64,000 nt of DNA, taken from positions 16,518,867-16,582,866 of the forward strand of contig NC_135557.1 of NCBI RefSeq assembly GCF_964340395.1, read 5' to 3'. The notes beneath the pieces are model-generated. The model did no database searches and was not told the origin of the DNA. It saw only the letters and a list, made by a program, of their open reading frames with translations. Each line of letters opens with the position of its first letter. The stretch's first letter is position 1. Source of the DNA: Glandiceps talaboti. Its lineage: Eukaryota; Hemichordata; Enteropneusta; Spengelidae. A program made the translations under genes and the position numbers. Shown in pieces: positions 1 through 21,384 of this stretch.

Positions 1-86
1 TTTAATTTTATAGCCTTATGAAAGAAAAGGAAAATAATAACAACCATGCAATAAATTTACATCACTGTCATTAGTCTATTCAAACT

Positions 87-509
87 TTACAAGACAGTGG
101 GTTTACTGAAAAGCCTTTTTGCTATCTTTAATCTTAAAACAAACTCGTACTTTACAAGAGTTTCTATCGGAATGTTTTTTCCTATCCAATATTTATGAAT
201 ACACCACTTTCCTAAGAGAATGAACAACTGAGCTGTTTTACAATCTGTTTTGTTTGTAATTCCTTCAGGAGATTCAGTGAAAATAATATTGTGTTCAGAA
301 ATCTTAACCTCCACGTGACAAAATTTACGAAGAACATCACCAAAAAACCCCCACCAATATCTTAACGCTATTTCACAATACAATAATTTGTGTTCAAGAG
401 AATCAATCTCCTGACAAAGTGTACAATTCATATTGTCTTTGGTTTTCCAATAACACAAAAACTTATTACATGGGGTAAAACGATGGAGAAATTTCGCACT
501 GGAACTCAC
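87..509 (-). mobile_element. LINE retrotransposon 3' remnant (reverse transcriptase C-terminal zinc-knuckle region)
   Basis: A 140-codon open stretch on the minus strand resembles the region after the reverse transcriptase domain of L1/Tx1-like non-LTR elements. It has a CX2CX7HX4C zinc knuckle (residues C29, C32, H40, C45) flanked by the usual aromatic and basic residues (HRF before it, RYWW after it). Nothing upstream (above position 509) continues the reverse transcriptase, so this is a 5'-truncated copy, as most LINE insertions are. The first methionine is just the first in frame, not a real start. The clade assignment is an inference from the zinc-knuckle pattern. Confidence 0.72.
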
Positions 510-810
510 GTAATTTCATTTCATTAGTTACTAAAATAAACATTTTCCCCAAGTCTTACGACAAACAACACTCTGTTATCGATGGTTTAATTTGTAATTT
601 ATCAAACCACTTGGTAAGTTTTGTGTCGGCCTGGATTGCATGAAGCAGTATAAGCTTTGGGTCTCTAATATGATTATTTTAATAGGCTTTGTTTTACTTT
701 CTTTCACAGCTGGTCTGCGGATTACATTTCAGGTTGTTAAACCGTTCTTTTTTGACTGTTTTGATTGTCTCATTATATACTAAAACTTGCTTAGGCCTAT
801 ACTAAAACTC

Positions 811-1022
811 TTTTTACATATTCGAGAGAAAAAAATAAAATCGCGAAAATTGTTAACTCTGGCGAGAAATAGTGGGGGCGGACACTGACACCAACGTAAA
901 AAGACAATATAAAACTGTTCTTCCAATCTGTAATGGCTGTACATCTGATGAGAAGAAACTAATAACACAGAGACCATATGGAAAACAACGGAAAACATAA
1001 CTACTTGAACTCACACATGAAA
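811..1022 (+). repeat. Dispersed ~210-bp repeat family R1, copy A
   Basis: The block running from a TTCGAGAGAA motif through CTGTAATGGCTGTACATC to an ACTCACACATG-like end recurs at about 10300-10465 (same orientation) and 43503-43711 (opposite orientation), with scattered substitutions. It has no coding potential and no clear inverted ends. It is probably a short interspersed element or the fixed end of a larger transposon. The adjacent 510-810 stretch holds nothing I can name. Confidence 0.7.
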
Positions 1023-3261
1023 GTGGTGCTAAAGTCTGGTATTTTATATATAAAGTTCAATTATCACCATGATAGTAAATGTTCTTATCACCATAAGTAG
1101 AAACTATTCTGCCTGCTTGATTTCCAACCCTTGCTTTGGAAATACACCAATCCCTTGGAACTTTTTGTAGTTTAACGCGTAGTTTATGTAGGGCTCAAGA
1201 AGGCGAAGCGCTTGCAAAAAATAAACTTCCCCACATAAAAATACGTCGGTCATTGGTTTATACGTTATAGTGATGCCGTAAAAGCTCAAGTGTCGGCAGC
1301 ACGTAGTCTACACCCTATTGCTTGTTGAGAGATATTCCGTTTATAGTGACAATACACAGAAATGACAAGTTTATACTGGTAAGCAATCGAAAGTATACAG
1401 TGCTTACGACTGTTTCGGTGCTACACATACAAGTTAATCTCTGAAAGACGTGGGAAGATCATTGCGAACTTATACATGTCCACGTAAGAGTGAGCAAATG
1501 TATACTTTGTTCAGTAAATACCAAGAAAGATAACAAAACCGGAAGTGAGAAGAAAATTGCCGCCGAGATTAAGCCAAACTACTTAGTTAGCCTTTAGGTT
1601 TCGAAAGTCACAGAATAACAAAATGGCGGTCACTCTTTTTCACAAAAAACAGACATTTACAAACGATGCAAAGTTTGAAGTGTATCCTAAGTGCATCCAA
1701 AATAAGTCGTCGACTTCAGCCACTTTTAAGAACAATCACTTTGCGAAACCTCGGGTAAAATCGCCGCAGTCATTTCCGTGGGAAGGAATAGCACATTTCT
1801 TACAACTTGTGTTACCATGCTGAAATAGCATACACGCTGAACCGATCGAGAATGAAGATGATACACTGTGGAATATGCCCATACGATGACCATGCTGTGT
1901 ATACGTGTATTGTAAAAGGTTTTAACACATATTATCATAGTGTATTATTATGCACATAATTCTACAGATATTGCGAAACTCACATTTTGTTGAAAGGTGT
2001 GGTGTGAACAATATTCAACGTGTAATATGTTAACTGTCAGAAACAATACAAAGCATGAAGCTGTTTTACCTGTTGTTATTAGAAGTATCTGCAAATACAC
2101 GTATGTCCATAGCCTAATCCATAATAACGGATACATCTTGATAATTTTGGTGGACTGTGTAGTCTCTGCACTGCAGTCACGGCAAGGGTAGGACCAGGAA
2201 GATCTGTCAAAGAAACTGAAGAGCACAGCAACGTGAACCGTCCTTACGTCTGGCTTATTGTGTAAATAAAACCACTGGTTGTTGATACAATGACGGAATC
2301 GAAACACTGTCATGCCGGAAATACCAATAGGGAATCGTGCATGAGATATCACCTTTCTTATCTTAAACACAGAAATTTCGTTCCTCATAAAAAACATCCC
2401 TGGACATTTCGGTTCCATATTATGTTTCCGCCCCCATATTTTTCCATTGTTTATTAATGTTATAATAATAGAACCTTAATGGAGGAGACTACATGGTATT
2501 CTTTCAAAGGGAAAGACTGGAATGTGTGAACATATGTAGAACTATGAACGCCATCTACCCCAATTGATATGCAAGGGCTACATATAGCATAAGTCAACCA
2601 AATATAAGATAATAGTTTTTGAGATAATGATATTATGAAAAGGTTATTATATTGCTAACTGTTCATATTATTCATATCATTCAGGAAATGAAACTTTGCT
2701 AACTTCTGTATATTGTGTCAACACGGAATGATGGGTATGTGTATGAACAATTTAAAAATAACACAAATTATATACATGTCAGCTAAGACCTCTTCCGCAT
2801 CTGAATAGCAGTCCCTTTATTTGCTAAGATAGAGAGATTTGGGTGGACGTGTTTACGTGTGTGTTCTATACGCTTAGTGTCAAAGTCACGTGATTCAAAG
2901 CTGCCCACGCCTTCTGTATCAGACGATGCTAAGTCAAAATGGCAGTCTACATGTAACTGTTTTTGTGTCATTTTTCTTCTATCAAATATCGGTTTTTGCA
3001 AGTTAAAGTTAGGAAGCATAACTGTGAAGCATAACTGTAAACTAATTGTGCGGTGTTTCGTTTAGGTAATAGCCGAAAAATAGCAAAATACCGACATATT
3101 CAGAAAACTTGTACAGAGTCGTTGACACGTACGTGTGTGGCCTTCTGGAGAAACGATGCCAACGCGGGCGTCCACATTCCACTCTCTTTCACGTTTGCGT
3201 TCTGAACGCGTAACTACACACAACTTTGTACGTGTCATTACGTGTACGCCTGCGCGATAAT
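1023..3261. other. Non-coding or unassigned stretch
   Basis: No recognisable gene. A 156-codon open frame on the minus strand (2418-1948) and a short plus-strand frame opening at 1623 in a good initiation context (AAAATGGCGG), with a possible GT donor at about 1756, are the only candidates. Neither matches any family I know, and both could be chance. The 3110-3260 part is CpG-rich and rich in ACGT and CGCG motifs, like the ends of the Harbinger element that follows. Confidence 0.4.
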
Positions 3262-5347
3262 AGACAGGTTTGGCTCCGGGTTTGGCTACACGTTGTACGT
3301 GAACGCGAACGGGATGCGTCACGAATTTCTGCGATGACGTCATCAAATTGCTTGTCAACGCTGGCGTACACGGAGACGGCCTTATGGATTTTACGTGAAG
3401 GCAGTTTGCTCGCACAGTAACTGTGTGCACGGACCGGGCCTTCGGTCAAAATCTTGTGTTTTGAAAATAATTTTCTGTGCATACAATGCAGTATTTTGTA
3501 ACCATACTTTAATTTCCGGTACTCTCATAGGTGTACTGGTGTTTTCAGGTTTCATGTCAAAAATTAGTTTAGTAGCTTTATTGGTTGCCTAGAAACTATG
3601 CCGTGTAATATTATTCTTAGCCGAAAAAATTGATGGATTGCTTCACCCGGCCTCGTTACTGGGAAACAGTTGACACGGCTAATCTTGGCATATTCTAAAC
3701 ATGTTGAAATATTGAATATTGTGGTTGTCAGTACACTGTGACAGTCTGTATGTGTGAATACGTGACTTGATTAGAATGTATTTTACCTGTCAATATTAGA
3801 AATGCTGGTAATAAACATACACTGACTCTGTACTGGTTGAAAAGCTGAAAACTAAATGTTTTCGTATGCTTTGTAAAGTAGAACAACAAAAATGAGTTTA
3901 TACAAAATTATTGAAATAAAAGAATAATATGTCTCAGCAACATATTGTCAACTATCTAAATGAGTTGTACTTTTTCGTGGAAACACATTTTGAAAGTAGT
4001 TTGAAACATTAAATGCTGAATTTTCACAAGGTAAGACTAAAAGTACGTGTCTCTCTCTGTCTCTCTCTCTTTAGATTTCTTTCTCTCTCCTACCAACTCT
4101 CCCCCTCTCTTCTCTCTCCTGGACATTTATTGAGCTACTCAATAGTCCTCCAAAACTGGAGGATCTATTCCAAAATAGGAACCAGTGATACTGCCATATA
4201 AACAAGTGTGACAACTTGTCAGCAATGCGCCTATTAGGTAGTAGTTCGCAAATGGTTGTAAAAAAATATGTTCTGGTTCTTCTTAAAGTCAAGAAAAGCA
4301 AAGTTAGTGATGATTTTGCCAAATATCCACTCAACACATTCCCACACAGATGACATTCTCTTGTTAAAATCTGCCTGCTTTTGCGTTATGACTGCTCCTC
4401 TGAAAGGTGTCTGTAACTGTGGTCTAATAGGATGGGCTGGGTCACCCTAAACACAATACGCATTGCCTGTAGGATCAGTTGGAAGGGTATCAAGCTTTGT
4501 AAGGAGCCACTTTGATTTAACATGCCGCAATCATGGCGTTTACCCTCGATTGAGCCATACAGACTTGCTATGATGCCATCTGGGGTATTACCAGTGATTG
4601 AAACTTTATGCTGTGTACCCGTTTTTGTGTCCGTTGTAACACATTCGGTGTAAATATTTCGGCCTACAAACAGATCTCACAGTACCATCAGTGAAGCCAA
4701 ATCAATTGGTGTATGGGGCACCTTTGTCGTGTATTGCATTGGCATAACTTTCAAGGCGGTGACCATCAAGCCATGGCTGGTTAAGATGTGTCAGAAGGTG
4801 GTGAAATCTGTCGTATATGGCATCAAACATCTCGTTTATCATTGTAGAAAGTGTACATTTAGGCCTACCAAACATAATTTCCAAGTCAGAGAGTCTGTTG
4901 GGATATGCAAAAATTAATCTTCTTAACACCATGCATAATGTATCTACGTCAGAGGCGACACTTCTGTCAGTGAAAGTATTGCGTTTCGGCAAACCTAGTG
5001 CTAAAGCTAATCTGGGAATGTCCGTCTTTTCGAACCGAAAATTCACTTTCACTTGATCATCAGTCATCGTATTAAGGTTAAAACGCTCCGCTGTGATGGC
5101 ATTGTAAGTACTGTAATTACTATATATTACCATCATCTTCTAATAGCGCAAGTGTTAGTAACTGGTAATTGCTGTTAATAAATCTAATTCTGCAAGGGAA
5201 GCCATTATCAGAAATGGAGATTGCGCGTGCAACACTACACGGACGGTTAACGCGAAGTCAAACGTTTTTTTTTTGCTCGTGGATGTTTACGTCGACGCGA
5301 ACGTGGGTTCTACGCGTTCACGTAAAACTTGTAGCCGAACCTGTCTA
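3262..5347 (-). mobile_element. Degenerate PIF/Harbinger DNA transposon with terminal inverted repeats
   Basis: The two ends are inverted copies. The left end (3262-3312) reads AGACAGGTTTGGCT, then a second GGTTTGGCTACA, then a TACGTGAACGCG block. The right end (5296-5347) is the same series reversed, ending AGCCGAACCTGTCT. Between them, on the minus strand, lies a broken Harbinger transposase. At ~2.1 kb this is a compact or internally deleted copy. Harbinger elements normally also carry a Myb/SANT-like gene; none is seen. A short AT-rich target duplication (TWA in this superfamily) cannot be fixed unambiguously at these ends. Confidence 0.8.
4130..5136 (-). pseudogene. Harbinger transposase pseudogene (HARBI1/PIF-like DDE nuclease)
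   Basis: Residues 1-144 (5136-4702) form an intact N-terminal part with the family signatures LCMVLRRL, AYPNRLSDLE and MFGRP, followed by HDKGAPYTN. A TGA then interrupts the frame just before the FGFTDGTVR motif, which holds the first catalytic Asp. Further on, the readable pieces CRPKYLHRMCYNGHKNG, GSIEGKRHDCGML, GDPAHPIRPQLQTPFRG (second Asp) and SSVWECVEWIFGKI (catalytic Glu) appear in order, but separated by at least one more stop and a frameshift near 4580. The three acidic positions survive, yet the reading frame does not, so no active enzyme can be made. Confidence 0.88.
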
Positions 5348-5498
5348 AATGCTCCAGTACGCGTACGCGTTCTAATGTGTATCTAAACCTCTCTAGTAAG
5401 GAGGTGTAGTCAGACATTCAAACATAAACAAATATGTGCATAGTACCATGGACATGCACATAGAAAAAACCCCGATAATATATTGTGGAAAGGTCAAC

Positions 5499-5558
5499 AT
5501 ACATACATACATACATACATACATACATACATACATACATGCATGCATCATACATACA

Positions 5559-5589
<31 letters not shown>

Positions 5590-5741
5590 TGTAGACATGC
5601 ATACATTCATACATACATACATACATACATACATACATGCATGCATACATACAGACAGACATGCATACATACATACATACATACATACATGCATGCATGC
5701 ATACATACATACATACATACATACATACATACATACATGGC
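5499..5741. repeat. (CATA)n microsatellite with CATG and CAGA variants
   Basis: About 240 bp of tetranucleotide repeat. It generates long Tyr/Ile/His/Met/Val/Cys open frames in several phases, which are artefacts. The following 5742-6675 stretch contains short A- and C-runs and an (AAAG)n tract at about 6178-6202, but no gene. Confidence 0.95.
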
Positions 5742-6675
5742 TTACTTAAGCTTACATAGTATGTTAGAATATTTTGAGAATACAAAGCAAGTCTTCCACT
5801 TCGAAGACAAAGCCCCCCCCCCCCCCATCACTAATGTGCGGTTAAGTGAACAACAGTGCTAATGTATGGATATATATGGTCCTACCATAGGCTGGCCATC
5901 AATGTCAATGACAAAAGTCTTCTTTTTTTTTCATGGTGAGTGGGGACGAGGAAGGGTCAACGGTTGAGGGTGCTCAGTAGAACTAACTCATAAATAATTT
6001 ATAAGGTAGTCAGTCATAGTATAGTGAAGGTGGTGTAATAAAACCAACAAAAGAACAAGTTAAAATTGATTTAGAAAAAAAACAAGATTTGCAGATCACT
6101 TTATTACATGGCACCTTGTAGGGAAAAGACATTTTTAAAGAGCAGAAAATACGTACACAAACGAAATAATTTTTGTAAAGAAAGAAAGAAAGAAAGAAAG
6201 AACATAAACAAAAAACAAAAAACCCAACTATTTGTAAACAAATATGGCTAATTTCAAGCCCCTCTGGTTTGACAAGGCACAATTAAAGTCATAAGTACAG
6301 AGGGTTAACCAAAGGCAGAAACACATAATACCACTTTCGAGCTGGAGTCAGAAACTCTGAAAAGTCAAACATTTCGGATTTATGACTAGGTATGGATATT
6401 TGCATATATGGGAAACCAGTTATGACAGGCATTTTGAGATTATGATTGGTCGTAGATTTAAATAATATTTGAAGTGATTTCACACTGCACATACATGATA
6501 TACTATAGGGTCTTAATCTATACATTTGTGTCAGGTTTGTATAAATTAGAATTTTGGTGTGACAGACATTCACGTACGAAAGAACGTGAAGACAAATGGA
6601 CCATTCCTTGATTATGATAAGAGTGAACTGTTTTAGAATGGACATAATTATCCTATTGTCACGAAGCCTGTTATG

Positions 6676-15235
<8,560 letters not shown>

Positions 15236-16420
15236 TTGTTTTTCTGAATATCATAAACATACAAAAGTAAGAAAGGGTCAAATCATACAAAATATTCATA
15301 TATATACACTTCATCATCTGGCTAAATACAATTTCTGCATTGTGACATTGCTAATGACATTGCTTATGTTAAGAATGAAGAAGTGAAGTGAAGTGACAAA
15401 TTCAATCGCCTACAAAATGAAAGTTTGGACGGAAAGGACAAGGCTTTAATAAAAACCTGTTACATTTATACCCGTCACAATAATATGATGCATCATTTTC
15501 AATCATATTTCAGAATCGATATATGATGCTATCGATTCTAAAGGTGATTGAAGATTTTATCAAACAACTTAAGGAGGTCAGCGCGTTTTCAATTATATTG
15601 CTCATTGTTCTGCGCACAATGCACTCAGGAGGTACGAAATATTAAACTAGTCTTCTGTCAATTGCTTTTGGTTCAACGAAAGGTATTTTTTTCTGCAATT
15701 GTTTTTAAAATTTAAGTGTCATCACATACAGGAGAAACAATGAATATATTATTACGTTACTGTATAATTAAGTACATTTATTGGCGTGTATAGTGAGTTT
15801 TGTTTTGTTTTCCAGTGTCGATGACGTACGCATAACTGCACAGTGCATTCGTGGCGAAAACACCGCATCCGTACACACATACACCTATGAGTATTCCATT
15901 TCACAATAAGTTCAAACTTTAGACACTTTCAATTAAACAGCTGTTACTGCTATAATGCAAACGTTTACATTCTATAATGTAAAAAAAATACAGAAACCCA
16001 ATATCTAATGCTGATTGTATATATATATGTTACTTTGAGTCTCACGAAACGGTTGGTCTTTAGGGGTAAAATTAGACATTATAAATATATACAAAGAAAT
16101 GAAAGTGCTATAATATGGTGACCATATTTTTTTCCAACTTGTTGGATACATAAAGCTAGAATTATCCTGCACAGAGAGTTTCGATGAGAATATATGTTAA
16201 TGCTAGTAGATTTCGCCCAATTCTCTATAGATACAGAATTGTGGACGAAACATTCTATGTCTAGATTCAAAGTAACACAAAATGATTATATTATTTTTGA
16301 AGAAATTACACGAGTCTATTTGTGTGGGGTAACAGAATAGAATGAAACAAAAATCGAATAAACTGTAAACTTATTGATCAAATATGCTTGGATTTCAGAA
16401 TGTATGCATTTTATGATTCT

Positions 16421-16463
16421 TTTTTTTTTTTTTTTTTTTTTTTTTTTGGGGGGGGGGGGGGTT
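16421..16463. repeat. Poly-T followed by poly-G run
   Basis: About 26 T residues followed by about 14 G residues. A homopolymer pair of this kind is also a common place for assembly or base-calling error. Confidence 0.9.
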
Positions 16464-17703
16464 GATTTTACCCATTTTTAGCGATTTCTAGCTTTTTAGG
16501 AAATATGGTGACACCCCTTTGTCTTTTCATATTTGAATTCATTGCTATATATTATCTACACATGCAATGTTTCGTTTGGAATCTATGGTTAAAATGAAAC
16601 TAGCGGACCTCCTTACCTAAAGCGGTTATGTATGTGAATATGAACAAAAAGTACAATAATTACATATTTGTAATAATCACTAGATATTACAAGCAGCAAA
16701 AACAAGAAAATACTCAACAAAAATACCAACATAAGCAATAGAAAGTCCTGAATAAGGCGTTCAGAAAATTGCTATTACAATCATGTAAAATATTACAATG
16801 ATGATTGCCATGAACACAAATTGACTAAAATTGAAGAAAAAAATACTGTGGTATTACCTTTGAATTAGACCTCCTTATTTACTCATTGTTCCCTACCTGA
16901 AAGTCCGATGTGATTTTACTGATGTAACATAAATCGAAATGTTGTTTGTAGTCCGAGTGTGTTGTCTGCGAATTACATTATGATGAATAAATGGCAGCTG
17001 GTTATTTAAACCCCTTCACTTCATAAAAGTAATGCGCGTTAATTCTAAATTGTCCAAATATTTTATCTAAACCTGCAATTGGGACATTTTTTTTTCATCA
17101 AATAAACAAAGATATAATGACTAAACATTGGTCAATTATTTGGTAAACGACATTGTATATGATAATTAATGGTCTTTATTATCTGTAGGTAGTGAAGTGG
17201 CAAAGTGTTATTCTTGAGCTGAAGCGCGGGTTTGAAACTGTCACATGTTAAAACTAGTCGTAAATGGAGCATCATTTTTCGATCAGACAGCCACAATATA
17301 TTTATTGAACATTGTTAAAATACCTATAATTAGACATTGTACATGTTAATCTGGTTGATATTATGCATAAGTAGACTGCAGTACAGAACATGTTGAAATT
17401 GTGATCACCATTATTAAGGGCGTTGATTTTTGGGTACGGACGCAGTAATTAATTTGATTTGATTTATTGTGTATACAGCTACAAAAAATACGTCTATGAA
17501 CATGTAATGCAAAACTGTTTAATATCACTAGTAAGTTATTGTACCTAACAAAACATTTTCGGGAAAAACCCCGTCTCACTTGCAGCTTTAAAACCGTTAT
17601 CAAAATACAAATGTATAAATTAGCGTGTCTATGTATATACTAAATACATAATCTCCCGGAATGAGTGCAATGGTATCTCGGCCTTGTAATTCTCCTAATG
17701 TAT

Positions 17704-17742
17704 GTATCCCTCCGCAGATTACCCATCCACGCGGAGGGATAC
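17704..17742. repeat. Perfect 12-bp hairpin GTATCCCTCCGC
   Basis: The arms at 17704-17715 and 17731-17742 pair perfectly around a 15-base loop. No associated gene or terminator role is evident in this eukaryotic context; it may be the core of a small fold-back element. Confidence 0.7.
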
Positions 17743-17898
17743 GACCGATAGGAAGGGAATCTTTCTGCCATTATGGATTATAGCTGAACACACATCCATC
17801 AGATAGAGTGATAGGATTTGCTAGTAGGAGTGGTAAATTAAACCATTGGCAATAATCGTATTACAAGTGAACTGACCGATTATTCCTACAGCTAATAC

Positions 17899-18013
17899 AT
17901 GTGGCAGGAGTGACAACATTTGGAACTCCCTGCTCTACCACTTCAAAACAGCAGAGGATATTAACATATTCAAAAGCGTGTACAAAACCCACTTTTGGGA
18001 TGCGCAGCGCATG
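17899..18013 (+). mobile_element. LINE reverse transcriptase extreme C-terminus remnant
   Basis: The plus-strand frame reads about 37 residues ending in a stop at 18013, with the pattern NIWNSL, a spacer, INIFKSVYKTHF and WDAQ. This is the usual ending of CR1/RTE/Jockey-type retrotransposon proteins (WNSLP...FK..LK). No upstream reverse transcriptase is present, so it is a short 3' fragment. The family assignment rests on this pattern alone. Confidence 0.6.
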
Positions 18014-20787
18014 TAGCCACACTCTAAGTGGTCATCTTTATTTTCAACTGTATTGTGACTTTAACGTTGCCTAGGCTGCATTTTCATTGATTCCACGCTA
18101 AAACATACTATTTCGAAATAGTAAAGTTTGAATTTGAGGTCGTTTGCAACATGTTTGTTACAATTACAACATTATTTAACAATACAATTATGTGGAAATG
18201 ATAGTGGGGAACCCAAATAGGGCTCCAATATTCTATGAGCAGCGTTTTTATAATTTTCACATACGTTCAAAATCATTGTTAATTATGCTAAGTAATGACA
18301 ATAGCTGAATACTGGTAAAAATGCCATATTTTAGGTCATTTCACCACAATTATTTCCAAAACCAACTTTTGAGAAAGGCAAAATGTTTCTGTTGTAATGT
18401 TAGGGAATACAAAGAATAAATCACAAAAAAATTCAATGTCTAAACATGGGTTTTTGTCATCATCACGAAAAGACAACGATTTTAATGAAAAGTACCCTTT
18501 AGCGTGGAATCAGTGTGTACCGTTCCGTTCAACATGTGTACTGTTGATATATTTGTTTGTCTTTCACTTTCACTCTTCGTTAGTGACTGTACATCGATAG
18601 GCCATTGCAGACTGCAAACAGAAAATTGAAAATACAGCGACCTCGCTCAAACTGGGGGTGTCATCACCTCATAGGACTGTTTATGAGCTTTGACCCTTGG
18701 TATTCTGTAGAAGTGTAAATCGGGGATGTTTTTCGTATTGTTCAGACATCAAGGAAAGCAGCAGTGCTCTATGATTAACCAAGTAATATATACCATGTAT
18801 ACCCCCAAGGTACAGACAGACAGGAAGTAGACTGCCACCATGGCAAAATTTGGAAAGGGCTGTTTTGTAGTTAGAAACCCTCCCAGGCTACTACAATGGG
18901 CTCCTTTGGTTCTGTGCGTCCGTCCGTCCGTAATGTGTCAATTTTCAGACATGCAATATGCAATTTCACTGGCTCATAGGTGACATATCGTGTGGTACAC
19001 ACATGCACGCTACTTTTTTGCCGAAATAAAATTTATTATGCAAATTTATCCGAATGGCAGCCATAGTTGGATTTGTAAATCAATAATTGCTATATGAATA
19101 AAAACCTATATATGGTACAAACTATCAATTACGATTATGATTAATATGTATTATAATGGCTGTAGTTCTCGTTAATAGTCTAATATATACAATCAATAAT
19201 TGTACTGATTATTTCATGATATACATCGTTTAGGGTAAACTCACCGATAAATTAACAGTTATTAGTGCAGGCACCAGATGTGGCGCAATACGATATTAAA
19301 GACAATTTGTATAGGTTGTATATTGTACCATTTTGTCATCATTCATGTCACAATTGAGTGATTTTCATCACGTTATGCTTATATGATAACAGCGGGTGCT
19401 GGTAGAATTTTGTGACGCACTACTGTATGGATTTGTTGTGTTTCCAAATCGCCAATCAAAGTATTTACTCGCATGTAATTACGACCAAACAAGCAATTCA
19501 TATACCAGTATTGTAGTCAGTCTTAATTAATTATGTAAATTAGCAGGACTATTAATTAGCGACCGAGACTACTCTCAAGCTTGGCAGAACCCTGGTCAGA
19601 CATGTACATTCTCTGGGCAATGACTTAAATATAGAAACATGTGAGGCAAAAAATAAACCAACATTGGAATCCAACTAAAAAGTCGGACCCAAATTTTTTT
19701 CTATAGAAAAAAGTGTCTTGGTTGTAGCCTTTTTCAGTCTGTATTTCAAATGGTGTAGAAACCACAATTCAAATTCGAAATACACAGTAATCAGGTCAAA
19801 GGATAAGACATGATAGGAATAATTAAAAAAAGACAAAATAAAATACACATAAAAGTATCACGTTTTGCTTTTACAAAGACTGACCATTAAGTTGGTTGGA
19901 CGATGGTCTAATTCTCTTGATATAATGTAGTAACTTGTTTCTATACTTAACTGAGCTGTGTCGGGTCAATTGCAAAGTATATGTTACTTGACTTCTGTTA
20001 CACAAACGGTATACTATGATGTTAATGAAACATACCTACCTTTTGAAATGAGGCACAGGAGATTGGCGTTTTCACTTGCTGTGAATCGTTACGAATTTAC
20101 ATTTAATGTTTTTACATTGACTTTTACTCAAGTTGTTATATGTTTTTGTTTTTTGTTGTATTTGTCGTCAAAAACGAAACACCGCCAGCCCAGTCTCCAT
20201 CAATATGAGTGATTATAGACTTTCAACCACTTGTTCACTCAGTGAGATTTACACTCCAGGCAAAATGAAAGCACTCCCATTAAAGCTGCAAGTGGGACTT
20301 TTTAAAAATATTTTGTTAGGTGCAATACCATACTCGTAATATCATACACCATACATCATAAACAGTACGGCATCACATGTGGGTAACGTACTTTAGGAGC
20401 TGTATACACGATAAATCAAATCAAAATTAATTTGGGTCCGCAAGCAAAAAACAGCGCCCTCAACGGTGGTCACTATTTCAATCTGTTTCTGTACTGCTTA
20501 TGGTTAATATCGACCACTGGTTAACACGTGATATGTCTAATTATTGGTATTTTAACAGCTAGTACAGGTGTGACGTCCATGATAATTGGGATTGACGTAC
20601 ATTATCTCGCCTGTTGGCGAAGGGAATCGAAGACAACTAACATTCTGTCAGCACCTCATTATCTTCCCTTTACTGATTCTGTAGATGGGAGTATACAAAC
20701 GCGGGACCCGACTTCCGAATCCGCATGTTTTGATGAAACCAGGGACCTTATTGTACAAATATTTGGGTTAGAACTGTATGGTTCATG

Positions 20788-20791
<4 letters not shown>

Positions 20792-20883
<92 letters not shown>

Positions 20884-20905
20884 AATATATTATATATATA
20901 TATAT
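20792..20905. repeat. (AT)n microsatellite
   Basis: About 110 bp of AT with a short interruption near 20881. It produces artefactual Tyr/Ile frames. Confidence 0.95.
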
Positions 20906-21384
20906 TTTTTTTCCGTCGACTGTACTGTGTGTATAATCAAGGCTATTGATACGCTCAAGAATCACGTTAACAGAGGGCGTCCTTACAATACAATTAGGTC
21001 GAGGCCACTTTAGTATTGAATAAACACGAAAATGGAACGTGTCCTTTTGTGAAAACTTCCAAGAGGAGTTTATTTTTAGACTGGAATTTCCAATGGTGAC
21101 CACTCCATGACTCACTGGCTATCACTATACAGTGCTGGGTAAATATACGAATGCGCACTCTGCTTTCACGGTACAGGGTGGGATATAGACAGGTACACTT
21201 GTCCAGTGATATCAAAAATAGCGCCAATGGTGGTGTAGCACAACTGGATTTGGCTGTTACTATGGGCGTGGTCTTGTTGGTAGGCAAATTTCAAAGTTTC
21301 AAAACTTTCAAAGTTTGTCGATTGTAGTGACGTAGAAATCAACACGGCCACCGGGTGCGTTGATGTTGTGGGAGGCTACAACTT

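Larger units (their letters stand above)
15236..20500. other. Gene-poor interval
   Basis: This lies upstream (in transcript terms) of the sulfotransferase start, so the minus-strand promoter should be in the first few hundred bases; no TATA box or other decisive motif stands out. The rest contains a poly-T/poly-G run (16421-16463), a perfect hairpin (17704-17742), a LINE tail (17899-18013) and a few short open frames without recognisable similarity. No splice-supported gene was found. Confidence 0.5.

Noticed and set aside
1948-2418. 156-codon minus-strand open frame
   Set aside because: No recognisable domain, biased composition or supporting splice sites. Length alone is not convincing in this AT-rich DNA. 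Left as unassigned.
5393-5862. Overlapping open frames rich in Tyr, Ile, His, Cys and Met
   Set aside because: They are the six-frame reading of a CATA microsatellite. The same applies to frames at 23542-23823, 29311-29614, 39398-39664, 46124-46525, 50652-50927 and 56083-56404.
20528-20788. Plus-strand frame with a membrane-like segment followed by basic residues
   Set aside because: Considered as an upstream part of the decayed paralogue, but it does not match the intact protein's membrane spans convincingly. No splice partner was seen.
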